The notes beneath the pieces were generated by a model that saw nothing but the letters and a program-made list of their open reading frames with translations, did no database searches and was not told the DNA's origin. A program made the translations under genes and the position numbers. From Candidatus Eisenbacteria bacterium (GTDB lineage Bacteria; Orphanbacterota; Orphanbacteria; Orphanbacterales; Orphanbacteraceae), in the NCBI GenBank assembly GCA_016930695.1, contig JAFGGD010000049.1, positions 62,001-126,000 on the forward strand: a stretch of 64,000 bases of DNA, written 5' to 3'. Shown in pieces: positions 1-7,926 of the stretch. Within the stretch, counting starts at the first letter, position 1. Each line of letters opens with the position of its first letter.

Positions 1-125
1 GACGCCGCCTCCCGCTCCAGGCTCTTCCGGAAAATCCCGCGTTCCTTCCAGAAACGGAGAATCGCTTCTTCCCGCTCCGGGACCGACCGGGCGTTCTTCT
101 CGGTGGTGCTTTTTGTTTCGCTCAT
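1..125 (-). CDS. ileS: Isoleucyl-tRNA synthetase, N-terminal fragment (cut by window edge)
   Basis: Only the first 41 codons lie in the window, read leftward from the ATG at 125-123. The visible peptide begins MSETKSTTEKNARSVPEREE and continues with ILRFWKERGIFRKSLERE. This is the standard opening of class Ia isoleucyl-tRNA synthetases (proline-x-REE-x-x-LxFWxxxxIFxKSLE). The enzyme charges tRNA-Ile in the cytoplasm. The position just downstream of divIVA, with yggT and yggS before it, is a common order in bacteria and supports the call. HIGH and KMSKS motifs lie outside the window. Confidence 0.82.
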   Translation of the reverse strand, partial: MSETKSTTEKNARSVPEREEAILRFWKERGIFRKSLEREAA

Positions 126-186
126 GACTCGATCGACAGGCCGGTCCCCACGCGTTCCGGTTCGCGGAGCGGCGGGGTCGGCGCGG

Positions 187-849
187 TTAGCGTTCTTCGT
201 CGACGGGTTCGGGGGCGTAGGACGCGGGTGATTCCCCGGGGACCGATTCCCGATCCGGGATCCGCTCCCCGTCCACCTCCCCCACCGCGCCCCGAACCGT
301 TTCAACCGCCTCCGATTCGATCCGCTCCCCCTCCGCTTCGATCTCGTCGAAGAGAGCGCGCTGGATCTCGTCGAGACGGCGCAGGTCTTCGTCCCCTTCG
401 TACTCGACGCGCTTCAGGTCGAGCATCTTGAGCTGCGTCTCCACGAGCAGCCGGAACCGGGCCAGGAAATCGCGGCGCTGTTTCGCCAGATCGGTGAGGT
501 CGTTGCGGACCCCCTCGAGGATCCCCCGAGCGGACTGGATCGTGCGCTGGGCGCGCAGGTCCGCCTGCTTCATCCGCAGCTCCACCTCCTGATCCGTGTT
601 CGCTTTGGTCTCCCGTGCCACCTTCTCGGCGGTGACCAGGGCGTTGCGGAGCGCTTCCTCGATGCGCCGGTAGTTCTCGAGCTGCACCTCAAGGGTGTTC
701 ATGCGGTCCCGGAGGTCCCGGTTCTCCTGAACCAGCCGCTCCACCTGTTCCGCCACCATCTCGAGAAAACCGCCGACCTCCTGCTCGTCCAAGCCGCGGA
801 GCGCCTTGCGGAAGGTCTGTTTTCGGATGTCGAGGGGAGAGATCTTCAT
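187..849 (-). CDS. divIVA: DivIVA-domain cell-division/polar-growth protein
   Basis: A 220-residue protein beginning MKISPLDIRKQTFRKALRG, the typical DivIVA N-terminal membrane- and curvature-sensing segment. A long helical region follows, rich in Glu, Arg and Gln with coiled-coil spacing (residues about 20-170), and then an acidic low-complexity tail. DivIVA-type proteins self-assemble at negatively curved membrane and recruit division or cell-wall factors. The reading frame opens earlier at 870. I chose the ATG at 849 because an AGGAGGG ribosome site lies 8 bases before it and because family members start with MKISPLDI. It lies downstream of yggT and upstream of ileS in one minus-strand operon. 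Confidence 0.88.
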   Translation of the reverse strand: MKISPLDIRKQTFRKALRGLDEQEVGGFLEMVAEQVERLVQENRDLRDRMNTLEVQLENYRRIEEALRNALVTAEKVARETKANTDQEVELRMKQADLRAQRTIQSARGILEGVRNDLTDLAKQRRDFLARFRLLVETQLKMLDLKRVEYEGDEDLRRLDEIQRALFDEIEAEGERIESEAVETVRGAVGEVDGERIPDRESVPGESPASYAPEPVDEER

Positions 850-967
850 GGGCGAAGCCCTCCTGCCCATATGGAGTTCAAATGATCGCTCAGAATAGAC
901 GATCCCCCGCTTCCTTCCAAGGAAAATCGGGGTTCGGCGGCGGGATCGATCCCCGGCCGAATATACC

Positions 968-1567
968 CTATCCGCGGATGAAGATCATCCAGATCCCCTG
1001 CTTGACGAACTGGAGCAGGAAAAAGAGGAGGATCGGCGAGAGGTCGAAACCGCCGATGGGCGGCAGAACGGAGCGGAAAAGGGCGAGGGCGGGCTCGGTG
1101 ATCTCGTAGACGAAGCGTGTGAAACGGCCGGCGCCGAGATAGCCGACGCGAATCCAGGAGAAGAGGATCCGGATCACCAGGATGATGACGTAGAGCGAGA
1201 CGAAACCGTAGAGGAGAAACCCGATCGCCGCCATCGGGCGCCCCGCGCCGAGACTGACCATGAATCCGCCGATGCCGCGGATCGCCACGTCGTCGAAGAC
1301 GTTTCCCGCGAAGTAGCCGATCAGGATGACCGCGAAGATCGCCAGGATCGCCGGTACCGCCGCGTGGGTTCCCGGAGGCATCAGGGAGTAGATCGGCGAC
1401 ACCAGGAAGTCGGTGATTCTGCCGATACGATAGAGGACGGAACCCGTGCCGTAACGGAACCGGGCCGGCGGCACGAAGATCCGGAAGAGAATCAGGAGGA
1501 TGAGCGCCAGCGTTCCGTAGAGCAGGAACATGTGAAAGAGACTGGAAATGGTGTTCAGCAGAAGCAT
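968..1567 (-). CDS. YggT family integral membrane protein
   Basis: A 199-residue hydrophobic protein with about four membrane segments: residues about 10-30, 65-95, 105-145 and near the C terminus. It carries the duplicated YGGT pattern: LLYGTLALILLILFRIFVPP in the first half, and VIRILFSWIRVG plus a later FVYEITEPALALFR in the second. Family members sit next to yggS, divIVA or proC and are linked to division and osmotic stress, but their molecular role is not settled. The ATG at 1567 is preceded by GGAGG spaced 5-6 bases. It is longer than single-repeat YggT proteins and matches the two-repeat form. The 118-base gap to divIVA holds no gene that I can see. Confidence 0.85.
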   Translation of the reverse strand: MLLLNTISSLFHMFLLYGTLALILLILFRIFVPPARFRYGTGSVLYRIGRITDFLVSPIYSLMPPGTHAAVPAILAIFAVILIGYFAGNVFDDVAIRGIGGFMVSLGAGRPMAAIGFLLYGFVSLYVIILVIRILFSWIRVGYLGAGRFTRFVYEITEPALALFRSVLPPIGGFDLSPILLFFLLQFVKQGIWMIFIRG

Positions 1568-1603
1568 CGGATCCTCCGTTCCTCCGCGCCCCCGGGCGCC
1601 GGA

Positions 1604-2299
1604 TCAGGCGGGCGGCCGCGGGCCGAAAATCGCCGTTCCCACCCGGACCAGGGTCGTCCCCTCCTCCACGGCGATCTCGAAATCATCGGACATGCCCATG
1701 GAGAGGATCTCCATCCGGGCCCCCGGGACGGGCCGGTCGCGGAGATCCTCGAAGAGGCCGCGCATCCGCCGGAAGGCGTCCCGGATCGCTCCCTCGTCTC
1801 CGGTGAGCGGTCCGATCGTCATCAGACCTTCCAGGAGAAGGCCGGGGAGAGGGGCGACACCCGCCGCGAGATCCCGCAATACCGCCGGCGTCACCCCCGC
1901 CTTGCTCGCTTCGCCGGAAATATTCACTTCCAAAAGAATCGGCGTGCGCCGCCCGATCGCCTCGGAGCGGCGGGAGACCGCCTCCGCGAGACGAAGCGAA
2001 TCGATCGACTGGATCCGGTCGAACAATTCCACAGCCTTCCCCGCCTTGTTCCTCTGCAACCTCCCGACGAGGTGCCTCTCCGGACCGGTGATCAGCGCGG
2101 GCCACTTCGCCTCCGCCTCCTGCACCCGGTTTTCACCGATCGCCCGCACGCCGGCGCGGATCGCCTCGTTGACCGATTCCGCCGGGATCCGCTTGGAGAC
2201 CGCGAGGAGGAGGATCCCCTCCGGGTCTCGGCCCGCCCGGGTGGCGGCCGCGGCGATTCTTTCACGGACGAGGCGCAGATTTTCGGCGATCGCGGGCAT
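1604..2299 (-). CDS. yggS: YggS family pyridoxal-phosphate homeostasis protein
   Basis: A 231-residue protein with the YggS fold (alanine-racemase-like N-terminal TIM barrel). The PLP lysine lies in LLAVSKRIPAES. It is followed by the diagnostic GENRVQEAEAKW, HLVGRLQRNKAGKAVELFD, IQSIDS and a C-terminal LSMGMSDDFEIAVEEGTTLVRVG segment that holds the phosphate. These cytoplasmic proteins bind PLP without racemase activity and balance B6 vitamers. The frame is open to 2416, but GGAGGAAACCG directly before the ATG at 2299 decides the start and gives the family's usual length. First gene of the yggS-yggT-divIVA-ileS operon. Confidence 0.92.
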   Translation of the reverse strand: MPAIAENLRLVRERIAAAATRAGRDPEGILLLAVSKRIPAESVNEAIRAGVRAIGENRVQEAEAKWPALITGPERHLVGRLQRNKAGKAVELFDRIQSIDSLRLAEAVSRRSEAIGRRTPILLEVNISGEASKAGVTPAVLRDLAAGVAPLPGLLLEGLMTIGPLTGDEGAIRDAFRRMRGLFEDLRDRPVPGARMEILSMGMSDDFEIAVEEGTTLVRVGTAIFGPRPPA

Positions 2300-2587
2300 C
2301 GGTTTCCTCCGGTCCGGCAGCGTAACACCTTGCCGGAACAGCCGCAACGGAAATGGGATGGAGGCGGGGCGCGGCCGGCCGGGGGGGGTTTTCGTTTCTC
2401 CCGACGACGGGTACAATGAGGTACGGCGAGAGCGTCGGACGGCGCCGGGAGCCTCCTACCGCGTTCGAGAGATCCGGATCACGGAACGCCGGAAGGGGCT
2501 TCGCGCCGCGCGCCGCGCGGAAATTCGAAGGACGGAGAAACCGAAGACCGACTCCGGTGTGCAAGAACCGGAGGCGGAGAGCGAACG

Positions 2588-3847
2588 ATGACGGCACCCC
2601 ATCCCGGAAGATTCGAGACGCCACTCGCCTATCAGGTTCACCCGTTCCTGGACCCGAACCTGCACCGGCGGAGACCCGAACTCGTTCGGCTATGGCTCTC
2701 GACCTATCGCTCCATCCGGGACGACCCGGCCGAGTACGAGAGGATGATTCGCGCCTACTCCCTCCCCGCCGAGGACGGCGATGATGATCCCCGCGCGGTG
2801 ATCGAACGCTACTGTCACGACGCCGACGACTACCTGGACGACCTACTTCGCCTCGTGCCGGAGGAAAACGCGATCCCCCTCCGTCCTTTGCCGGAAACGC
2901 GCGACACCAACGACATGCTCGGCCTGTTGGAGAACAGTTTTCGGGCCGGGAACAGGCGTCGCCGCTACGAGGCGGTCCGGAAGCTGGTGCTCGCCAAACT
3001 GCTCTTCGACGTGGACCACTGCCGCACCGTTCGGGACGGCATGCGCCATAAAAAGAAATTCGAGTCGATCCTACGGGAGAAACTCTGGTCTCATCTCGCC
3101 GAGGAAGGGGAGGTGGAGATCTGCTGCGGCTTCGACGACGGTTCGGGCGGGAAAGGTCTTTTCCGCACCGGCATCGCCGCCGGCGGAGACGCGCCGGTGT
3201 GGCGCTTTCCGGTCCGCCGCCTGGCGCCGCGGAACGGCGACCCGACGATCGACATCTACCACTACCGTTGCCGGTTCAAGCGGGAGGCGATCCCCTCGGC
3301 GAGCCTCCTCGCCGACGAGGGGACGCTCACCCTCTCCGAAAAACCGCGCTGGCCCCGACTCGGCCGCCGGAGCGGATCGATCGTGAGCAAGATGATCCGG
3401 CGCGGCATCGCCGATCCGAGCATGGTGCCCGATCTGCTCGGCGCCATGTTCATCGTCGGCGACCGGCGGCAGGCCTATGCGCTGGAGCGGCGGATGATCC
3501 GCGTCTCCGGCGGGCCTCTCCGTTGGCGGGATCGCGTGGACACGCTCCGGGGAGAGCGGGATCGGTCCCGTCTCAATCCCCAGTCTTCCTCCGCCTTCCG
3601 TGTGCTGAAGCAGATCATGGGCGTGCTCACCGAGGACCCGATCGAGGAAACCCCCTACCTCTTCTCCGTGGAGATCCAGATCTATCCGATCGAGGAGTAT
3701 CTCCGCACCCTGCAGGACGGTCACTTCGCCAGCCACAACGCCTACAAGAAAAGGCAGTTTCTGAACGATCTGCTGCCGGTCCTCTTCCCCCCCGATGCGT
3801 TCGAGGGGGAAACGGCGGCGCTCGCCGCCGCGGCGTCCTGGGACTGA
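2588..3847 (+). CDS. Divergent RelA/SpoT-like nucleotidyltransferase-fold protein
   Basis: A 419-residue cytoplasmic protein without signal peptide or membrane segment. The C-terminal third resembles the (p)ppGpp synthetase fold. KMIRRGIAD is followed by MVPDLLGAMFIVGDRRQ near residue 281, which looks like the D-I-x-G-x-R-x-x-V metal-binding strand. A serine-rich FRVLKQ segment comes next, and then FSVEIQIYPIEEYLR near residue 360, which resembles the VEIQIRT motif carrying the catalytic glutamate, followed by SHNAYKK like the family's H-x-x-YK. The usual Arg after the DxxG is Met here, so activity is uncertain. The N-terminal 250 residues are not recognised; they hold an acidic DADDYLDDLLRLV stretch. 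A GGAGAG ribosome site precedes the ATG. It stands alone, divergent from yggS. The assignment is motif-based and tentative. Confidence 0.5.
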   Translation: MTAPHPGRFETPLAYQVHPFLDPNLHRRRPELVRLWLSTYRSIRDDPAEYERMIRAYSLPAEDGDDDPRAVIERYCHDADDYLDDLLRLVPEENAIPLRPLPETRDTNDMLGLLENSFRAGNRRRRYEAVRKLVLAKLLFDVDHCRTVRDGMRHKKKFESILREKLWSHLAEEGEVEICCGFDDGSGGKGLFRTGIAAGGDAPVWRFPVRRLAPRNGDPTIDIYHYRCRFKREAIPSASLLADEGTLTLSEKPRWPRLGRRSGSIVSKMIRRGIADPSMVPDLLGAMFIVGDRRQAYALERRMIRVSGGPLRWRDRVDTLRGERDRSRLNPQSSSAFRVLKQIMGVLTEDPIEETPYLFSVEIQIYPIEEYLRTLQDGHFASHNAYKKRQFLNDLLPVLFPPDAFEGETAALAAAASWD

Positions 3848-3869
3848 TCGCTACGACTCAAAAGGTAAA

Positions 3870-3907
3870 CAAATAAAGAAATACGCGCGCGGGGGGATCG
3901 CCGCGCG
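3870..3907 (-). terminator. Intrinsic terminator-like hairpin for the glutamine synthetase gene
   Basis: The stem is CGCGCGG (3886-3892) with CCGCGCG (3901-3907). On the minus strand it is followed by a T-rich stretch (3870-3883). It lies between the convergent ends of the RelA/SpoT-like gene and the glutamine synthetase gene. Confidence 0.45.
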
Positions 3908-3946
3908 AGGGCGACCCGCTCCGTGCACGCGCTTGTTCGTCCCGCT

Positions 3947-5383
3947 CTAGGGGCGAAGCGTAGCGAGAACCTGGTCGATCATGCGGGGCGGGAAGACGCC
4001 GCCCGCCTCGAAGATCCCGCGAAGCGACTCCAGCGCGGCGGCCACTTCGAGGAAGTTACGGGGGACCGGCGTCCGTCCATCCTCCCCCTCCCCGTCGGCG
4101 TTGTCCACGGAGGTGCGGGCGAGCACCCCCTCCAGATCCTCCGCGTCCCGGCCGTAACGCATCGCCTGGGCGATCCCCGCGAGGATCAAGTAGGGCTGGG
4201 CGGACCCGTCCGGGAGCCGGAACTCCACGGTGGGGATCCCCACCTGCCGGTCGTCCTCGGCGGAAGCGACGATGGGGAGGCGGACAAGCGCCCTTCGGTT
4301 GAACTCCCCCCAAAAGACGGTGTTGGGCGCCTCTTTCCCCTGGGTGAGCCGCACGAAGGATCCGAGGCACCGGTTGCCGAAAGCCATCAGCGCGCCCCCC
4401 GCCTCGACCAGACCTGCGATCAACCACTTGGCGGGCTCCCGCAGCTCGCCCGTTTCGTCCCGCCCGGCGAAGACCTCGCCGCCCCGCATGGGGCAACAGT
4501 GGAAGTGGAAACCGCTCCCGGCGTGTCCCTTCCTTACGATCGGATCGAAGCTGCAGATCATGCCGCTCCGCCGCGCCAGGTTGCGGAGGACCCATTGGGT
4601 GAGCACCGTGTTCTCCGCCGCCTCCGGGAGCGGGGCTAGACCGAGTTCGATCTCGTGCTGCTCCCAGATCCGATCGTTCTCCTCCTTCGCGGGGATGTAT
4701 CCCACCTCGCTGTGGCCGTATTTAATCGGCACGCCGATCTCGCCTAGGAGGCCGATGGCGCGCCGGCGCAGGTCCTCGCCGAAGACGAAAGGCGCTGTGG
4801 CGTGGTATCCCCAGTCCGGCGCGCCGTACGCGTCCAATTCGGATGGTTCTTTACCCAAAAAATATTCCACTTCGCCCAGCGCGTGCAGCTCGATGCCGAT
4901 CTCTTCGCGCAGTCGCCGGTCCGCCCTGCGCAGGATCGTGTCCGGCGATTCGGGGAGAGGACCGCCGTCCCGTCCGGCGTGCCCGCAGAGGACGGTCAGC
5001 GTCGGCAGGGGCGAGAAGGGGTCGAGAAATGCGCGGTGTAGGCGCGGGCGGAGAACGATGTCCGACGCGCCGGCGCGGATGCCGCTCCCGGCGAAGAGGC
5101 TCGATCCGTCGGCGCGCTCCCCGCCGAGAAGCACGTCTTCCAGATGGGAGAGACTCCGGGGGGCGAAGTCGAGCGTCTTGAGCCAACCGTCTCCGCCGGC
5201 GTGCATCAGGCTCACCAGGCGGATCCCCCGATCGCGGACCAACTCGACCAGGTCCGAAGCCCGCCACGACTCCGGCGGTTTACCGATCAGTCGCCGGAGG
5301 GATCCGGCAGGATGACCCCGCTCCCCCACCTGCGGGCGGAGATTCGTGGAGGCGGGGTCGCCCGGGCATTCGGTCCAGCTCAT
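3947..5383 (-). CDS. Glutamine synthetase family protein (GSI-like)
   Basis: A 478-residue protein with an N-terminal beta-grasp region (about 45-150) and the glutamine synthetase catalytic domain (about 150-460). Visible landmarks are GIELHALGEVEYFL (start of the catalytic domain), GHSEVG, RKGHAGSGFHFHC (counterpart of the ATP/glutamate-binding NGMHxH loop) and TVEFRLPDGSAQPYLILAGI (counterpart of the VEVRxPDxxANPYL strand). The family ligates ammonia to glutamate with ATP, or uses related amines. The C terminus lacks the NLYDLPPEE adenylylation segment of classical GlnA, so it is either unregulated by adenylylation or a gamma-glutamyl ligase with another amine substrate. Monocistronic and divergent from the barrel gene. 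Confidence 0.82.
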   Translation of the reverse strand: MSWTECPGDPASTNLRPQVGERGHPAGSLRRLIGKPPESWRASDLVELVRDRGIRLVSLMHAGGDGWLKTLDFAPRSLSHLEDVLLGGERADGSSLFAGSGIRAGASDIVLRPRLHRAFLDPFSPLPTLTVLCGHAGRDGGPLPESPDTILRRADRRLREEIGIELHALGEVEYFLGKEPSELDAYGAPDWGYHATAPFVFGEDLRRRAIGLLGEIGVPIKYGHSEVGYIPAKEENDRIWEQHEIELGLAPLPEAAENTVLTQWVLRNLARRSGMICSFDPIVRKGHAGSGFHFHCCPMRGGEVFAGRDETGELREPAKWLIAGLVEAGGALMAFGNRCLGSFVRLTQGKEAPNTVFWGEFNRRALVRLPIVASAEDDRQVGIPTVEFRLPDGSAQPYLILAGIAQAMRYGRDAEDLEGVLARTSVDNADGEGEDGRTPVPRNFLEVAAALESLRGIFEAGGVFPPRMIDQVLATLRP

Positions 5384-5541
5384 CGTCGCTCCTCCGGCCC
5401 GGCGCGCCCGCGGGCCGCGCCGGCTGCGGGGATCGTGTCCCCGGCGGCTTGATCGCGGGGCGAAGGGACCGCCCCGGCGGGGGGTAAAAAGGAGGGGACG
5501 CGCCCCTCCTCCGGACCGGCGTCGGAAACGCCGACCGAAAA

Positions 5542-5571
5542 ATCATACACTCTTTTCCCCCACGATGGCAA
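5542..5571 (-). promoter_or_regulatory. Putative sigma-70-type promoter for glutamine synthetase
   Basis: On the minus strand TTGCCA (5571-5566) is followed after 18 bases by TATGAT (5547-5542), about 160 bases upstream of the glutamine synthetase start. The rest of the 5384-5739 gap between the two divergent genes shows no convincing coding sequence. A TACAAT near 5673 might serve the rightward gene, but I see no good -35 box for it. Confidence 0.4.
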
Positions 5572-5739
5572 CGGCCGGGAAGGGGGCACGGAATCACCGG
5601 GGCGCCGGGAAGGCGGATATCCGTTTCGAGACGACTCCCCTTTTCCCTTCTCTACCAACGGTTCCAATCGCTACAATCCCGTTGATTGAAGACCGAACCC
5701 TCTCTCCCGAGCCGCAGGCGGCGGGCGGAAGGATGTTCC

Positions 5740-7926
5740 ATGTCCCCCCTCGTTCGCGCGAAGAGCAGACTCTCCGGCGGCGGCTTTCTTTTCCCCTCTC
5801 TGTCCCTCCGCATCCCGGTTCTCCTCATTCTGCCGGTGCTTCTCTTCCCGGTCTCTTCGGCCGTCGCCGGCGAAACCGCTGATAAGGAGGAAGCTGTCGC
5901 CCTCTTCGAACGTTCCGTTTCCAAGGCGGGCGCCCTCTGTCGCGGCATTCTTATGGATATCAAGCACACAAGCGATGCCTATCCGCCCGAATCGCTCAGC
6001 CCCTCCTCCCGTGAAACGGCGCGCGCGGAACTCGCCCGGACGACGAGTCTGGTGCGACTCTTTCGGGCCGTTCGGGAAGAGGCGGAAGGGTTGGAGAGGG
6101 CGGCGATGGACCTCCTCGAGAGAGACGAGGATGGGGGCGCTGAGGAGGAGCGGGCGAGAATGCGTGAGGCATCCGAGCGCCTCCGCGCTTACGGTCGATA
6201 CGTGAACCGTTTCTGGGAAGAGGCGACGGACCGCTACGGCGAACCGCCCGCGCCGGAGATCCCCACTCCCGGGACGCGGCCCGCCGCGGAGCAGGGGGCC
6301 GGGCGCCCGGTCCGCATCACCGGGGAGATCCGAACCGGTCTGGGCAAGTCCTCCTACGATCGCCCGAACGCGACGCCCGACCCGGAGAAGGCGTCGGGCA
6401 CCCTCTTCGAGGGGTTCGTCCGAGCGAACGGTGTTCTCCCGAACGGGACGGAGCTGCTCGCCGAGATGGGCCGGGAGTCCCGTGTCGTTCGCAGGGAGAT
6501 CACCCTCAGCCGGGTCGCCCTCGCCGCACGACACCGTTTTCCCGCCGGTTGGAACGTGGAAGGGGGCGTGTCGAGGCGCGGCTACGACGACGACGAGGTG
6601 GAAGAAGCGGGCTACGGAGAAACGAGGCTCCACGCGGCGATCGGCTATGACGGTCCCGGACCTCGTTTTCGCGCGGGCGCGGAGAGGCGTGGCCGTTCCC
6701 ATTCCGGCGTCGATCCGGATACGAGGGACTTCCGCGTCACCACTCTCCGCGCGGAGGGAGACGTGGGCGTGGGCGCCGGGCGTCTCCTCGCCTCACTCGC
6801 CCGGATCGGACACGACGTCGAAGCGGACGAGGGGGATTTTACCATTCTCCACCCCACACTCACCTGGCGGACGTCGGAGAGGGACGGAGGGGCCGAGGCG
6901 CACGCCTCTTGGGAGCGCTTCCGCTACGCCGATGATGAATCCGCCGATCAAGACCGATTGCGCGGACACCTCCGTTTTCCCCGGCGGGGTCCACGCTCCC
7001 GGGGGTACGTGGGACCGGAGGCGTCGGTGATCACCTACCCGAACGCGGACGAGGCGGGGTACGGAGACTACGGGATCGCCGGCCGCTCCGACGGGACCGC
7101 CGGCGCGCTCGGCGAGGGGACGCGTCGCAACAGTGCCTGGCGCTTGTTCTACCGGCGACACCGGTGGGAGGATGCCTTCGATTTCGTCGCCTTCTCCTGG
7201 AGCGACCGGCGCACGCCGGTCCGGCGCGGCTGGGTGCGGGAATTCGGTTTTACCGCGAAGGGGTACGTCGAACAGGCGGACTACGACACCGTCGGCGACA
7301 CCGGCGCGAACCCTTCGCCGGAAGATGTGTATACCTCGCTCGGCGACGTGGTGAACGCCTTTCAGACCACCCGGGAGCCGCACAGGGCGGACCTCCACCT
7401 CTTCCTCGGACGCCGCCTCCGACCCTCCCCCCTTCTCATTCGCTCACTGGAGATCGGCGGATCGATCGGACACTCCCTCTTCTTGGATAGCGAGCGCCAC
7501 CGCCTCCAAGAGAAGGCGGACGACCTGGTCGCCGAGCTACCGGACAGCCTCTCGGAAGTCACCCCTCTCGGCGAGACGGACTTTCTCTTCCGGAACACGG
7601 TGAATCAGGTCCGATGGGGGGTCCGCGCATCGGCGGAAATCGTCCCCGCGCCGCGGGCGTCGGGACGCGCCGCGGTCCGCTTCGATCAGGGACTCTATTA
7701 CAACGGCGATCCGATCCAAACGACCCGCTCCCTCGACGTAAGGATCGACGGTGCCTACGCACTCCGGCCCGATCTTGCGCTGGAGCTTCGCCTCGAACTG
7801 CATCGAACCCGCGTCGGTGACGCCGGCTCGCCCCAGGATTTCAACCGTTCCGAGTTCGCGCTCCGCTGCCGCTATCGTTTCTCGGGCGCGATCCCCCTCG
7901 CGGGGGCGGGAGGGGAATACCAATGA
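5740..7926 (+). CDS. Secreted protein with helical N-terminus and predicted outer-membrane beta-barrel
   Basis: A 728-residue protein. The N-terminal hydrophobic stretch (IPVLLILPVLLFPVSSAVAG, residues about 25-44) is a signal peptide. Residues about 45-185 are helical and charged. From about 200 to the end the sequence alternates polar and hydrophobic residues in many short amphipathic strands with aromatic girdles (for example RITGEIRTGLGKSSYD, LELRLELHRTRVG and the terminal FALRCRYRFSGAIPLAG), as expected for an outer-membrane barrel. I do not recognise the family. The ATG at 5740 is chosen over 5686 because GGAAGG precedes it and it gives a compact signal peptide. Its TGA overlaps the ATG of the RHS gene by four bases (ATGA), so the two are probably co-translated and may work together, for example in export or anchoring of the RHS protein. 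Confidence 0.6.
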   Translation: MSPLVRAKSRLSGGGFLFPSLSLRIPVLLILPVLLFPVSSAVAGETADKEEAVALFERSVSKAGALCRGILMDIKHTSDAYPPESLSPSSRETARAELARTTSLVRLFRAVREEAEGLERAAMDLLERDEDGGAEEERARMREASERLRAYGRYVNRFWEEATDRYGEPPAPEIPTPGTRPAAEQGAGRPVRITGEIRTGLGKSSYDRPNATPDPEKASGTLFEGFVRANGVLPNGTELLAEMGRESRVVRREITLSRVALAARHRFPAGWNVEGGVSRRGYDDDEVEEAGYGETRLHAAIGYDGPGPRFRAGAERRGRSHSGVDPDTRDFRVTTLRAEGDVGVGAGRLLASLARIGHDVEADEGDFTILHPTLTWRTSERDGGAEAHASWERFRYADDESADQDRLRGHLRFPRRGPRSRGYVGPEASVITYPNADEAGYGDYGIAGRSDGTAGALGEGTRRNSAWRLFYRRHRWEDAFDFVAFSWSDRRTPVRRGWVREFGFTAKGYVEQADYDTVGDTGANPSPEDVYTSLGDVVNAFQTTREPHRADLHLFLGRRLRPSPLLIRSLEIGGSIGHSLFLDSERHRLQEKADDLVAELPDSLSEVTPLGETDFLFRNTVNQVRWGVRASAEIVPAPRASGRAAVRFDQGLYYNGDPIQTTRSLDVRIDGAYALRPDLALELRLELHRTRVGDAGSPQDFNRSEFALRCRYRFSGAIPLAGAGGEYQ

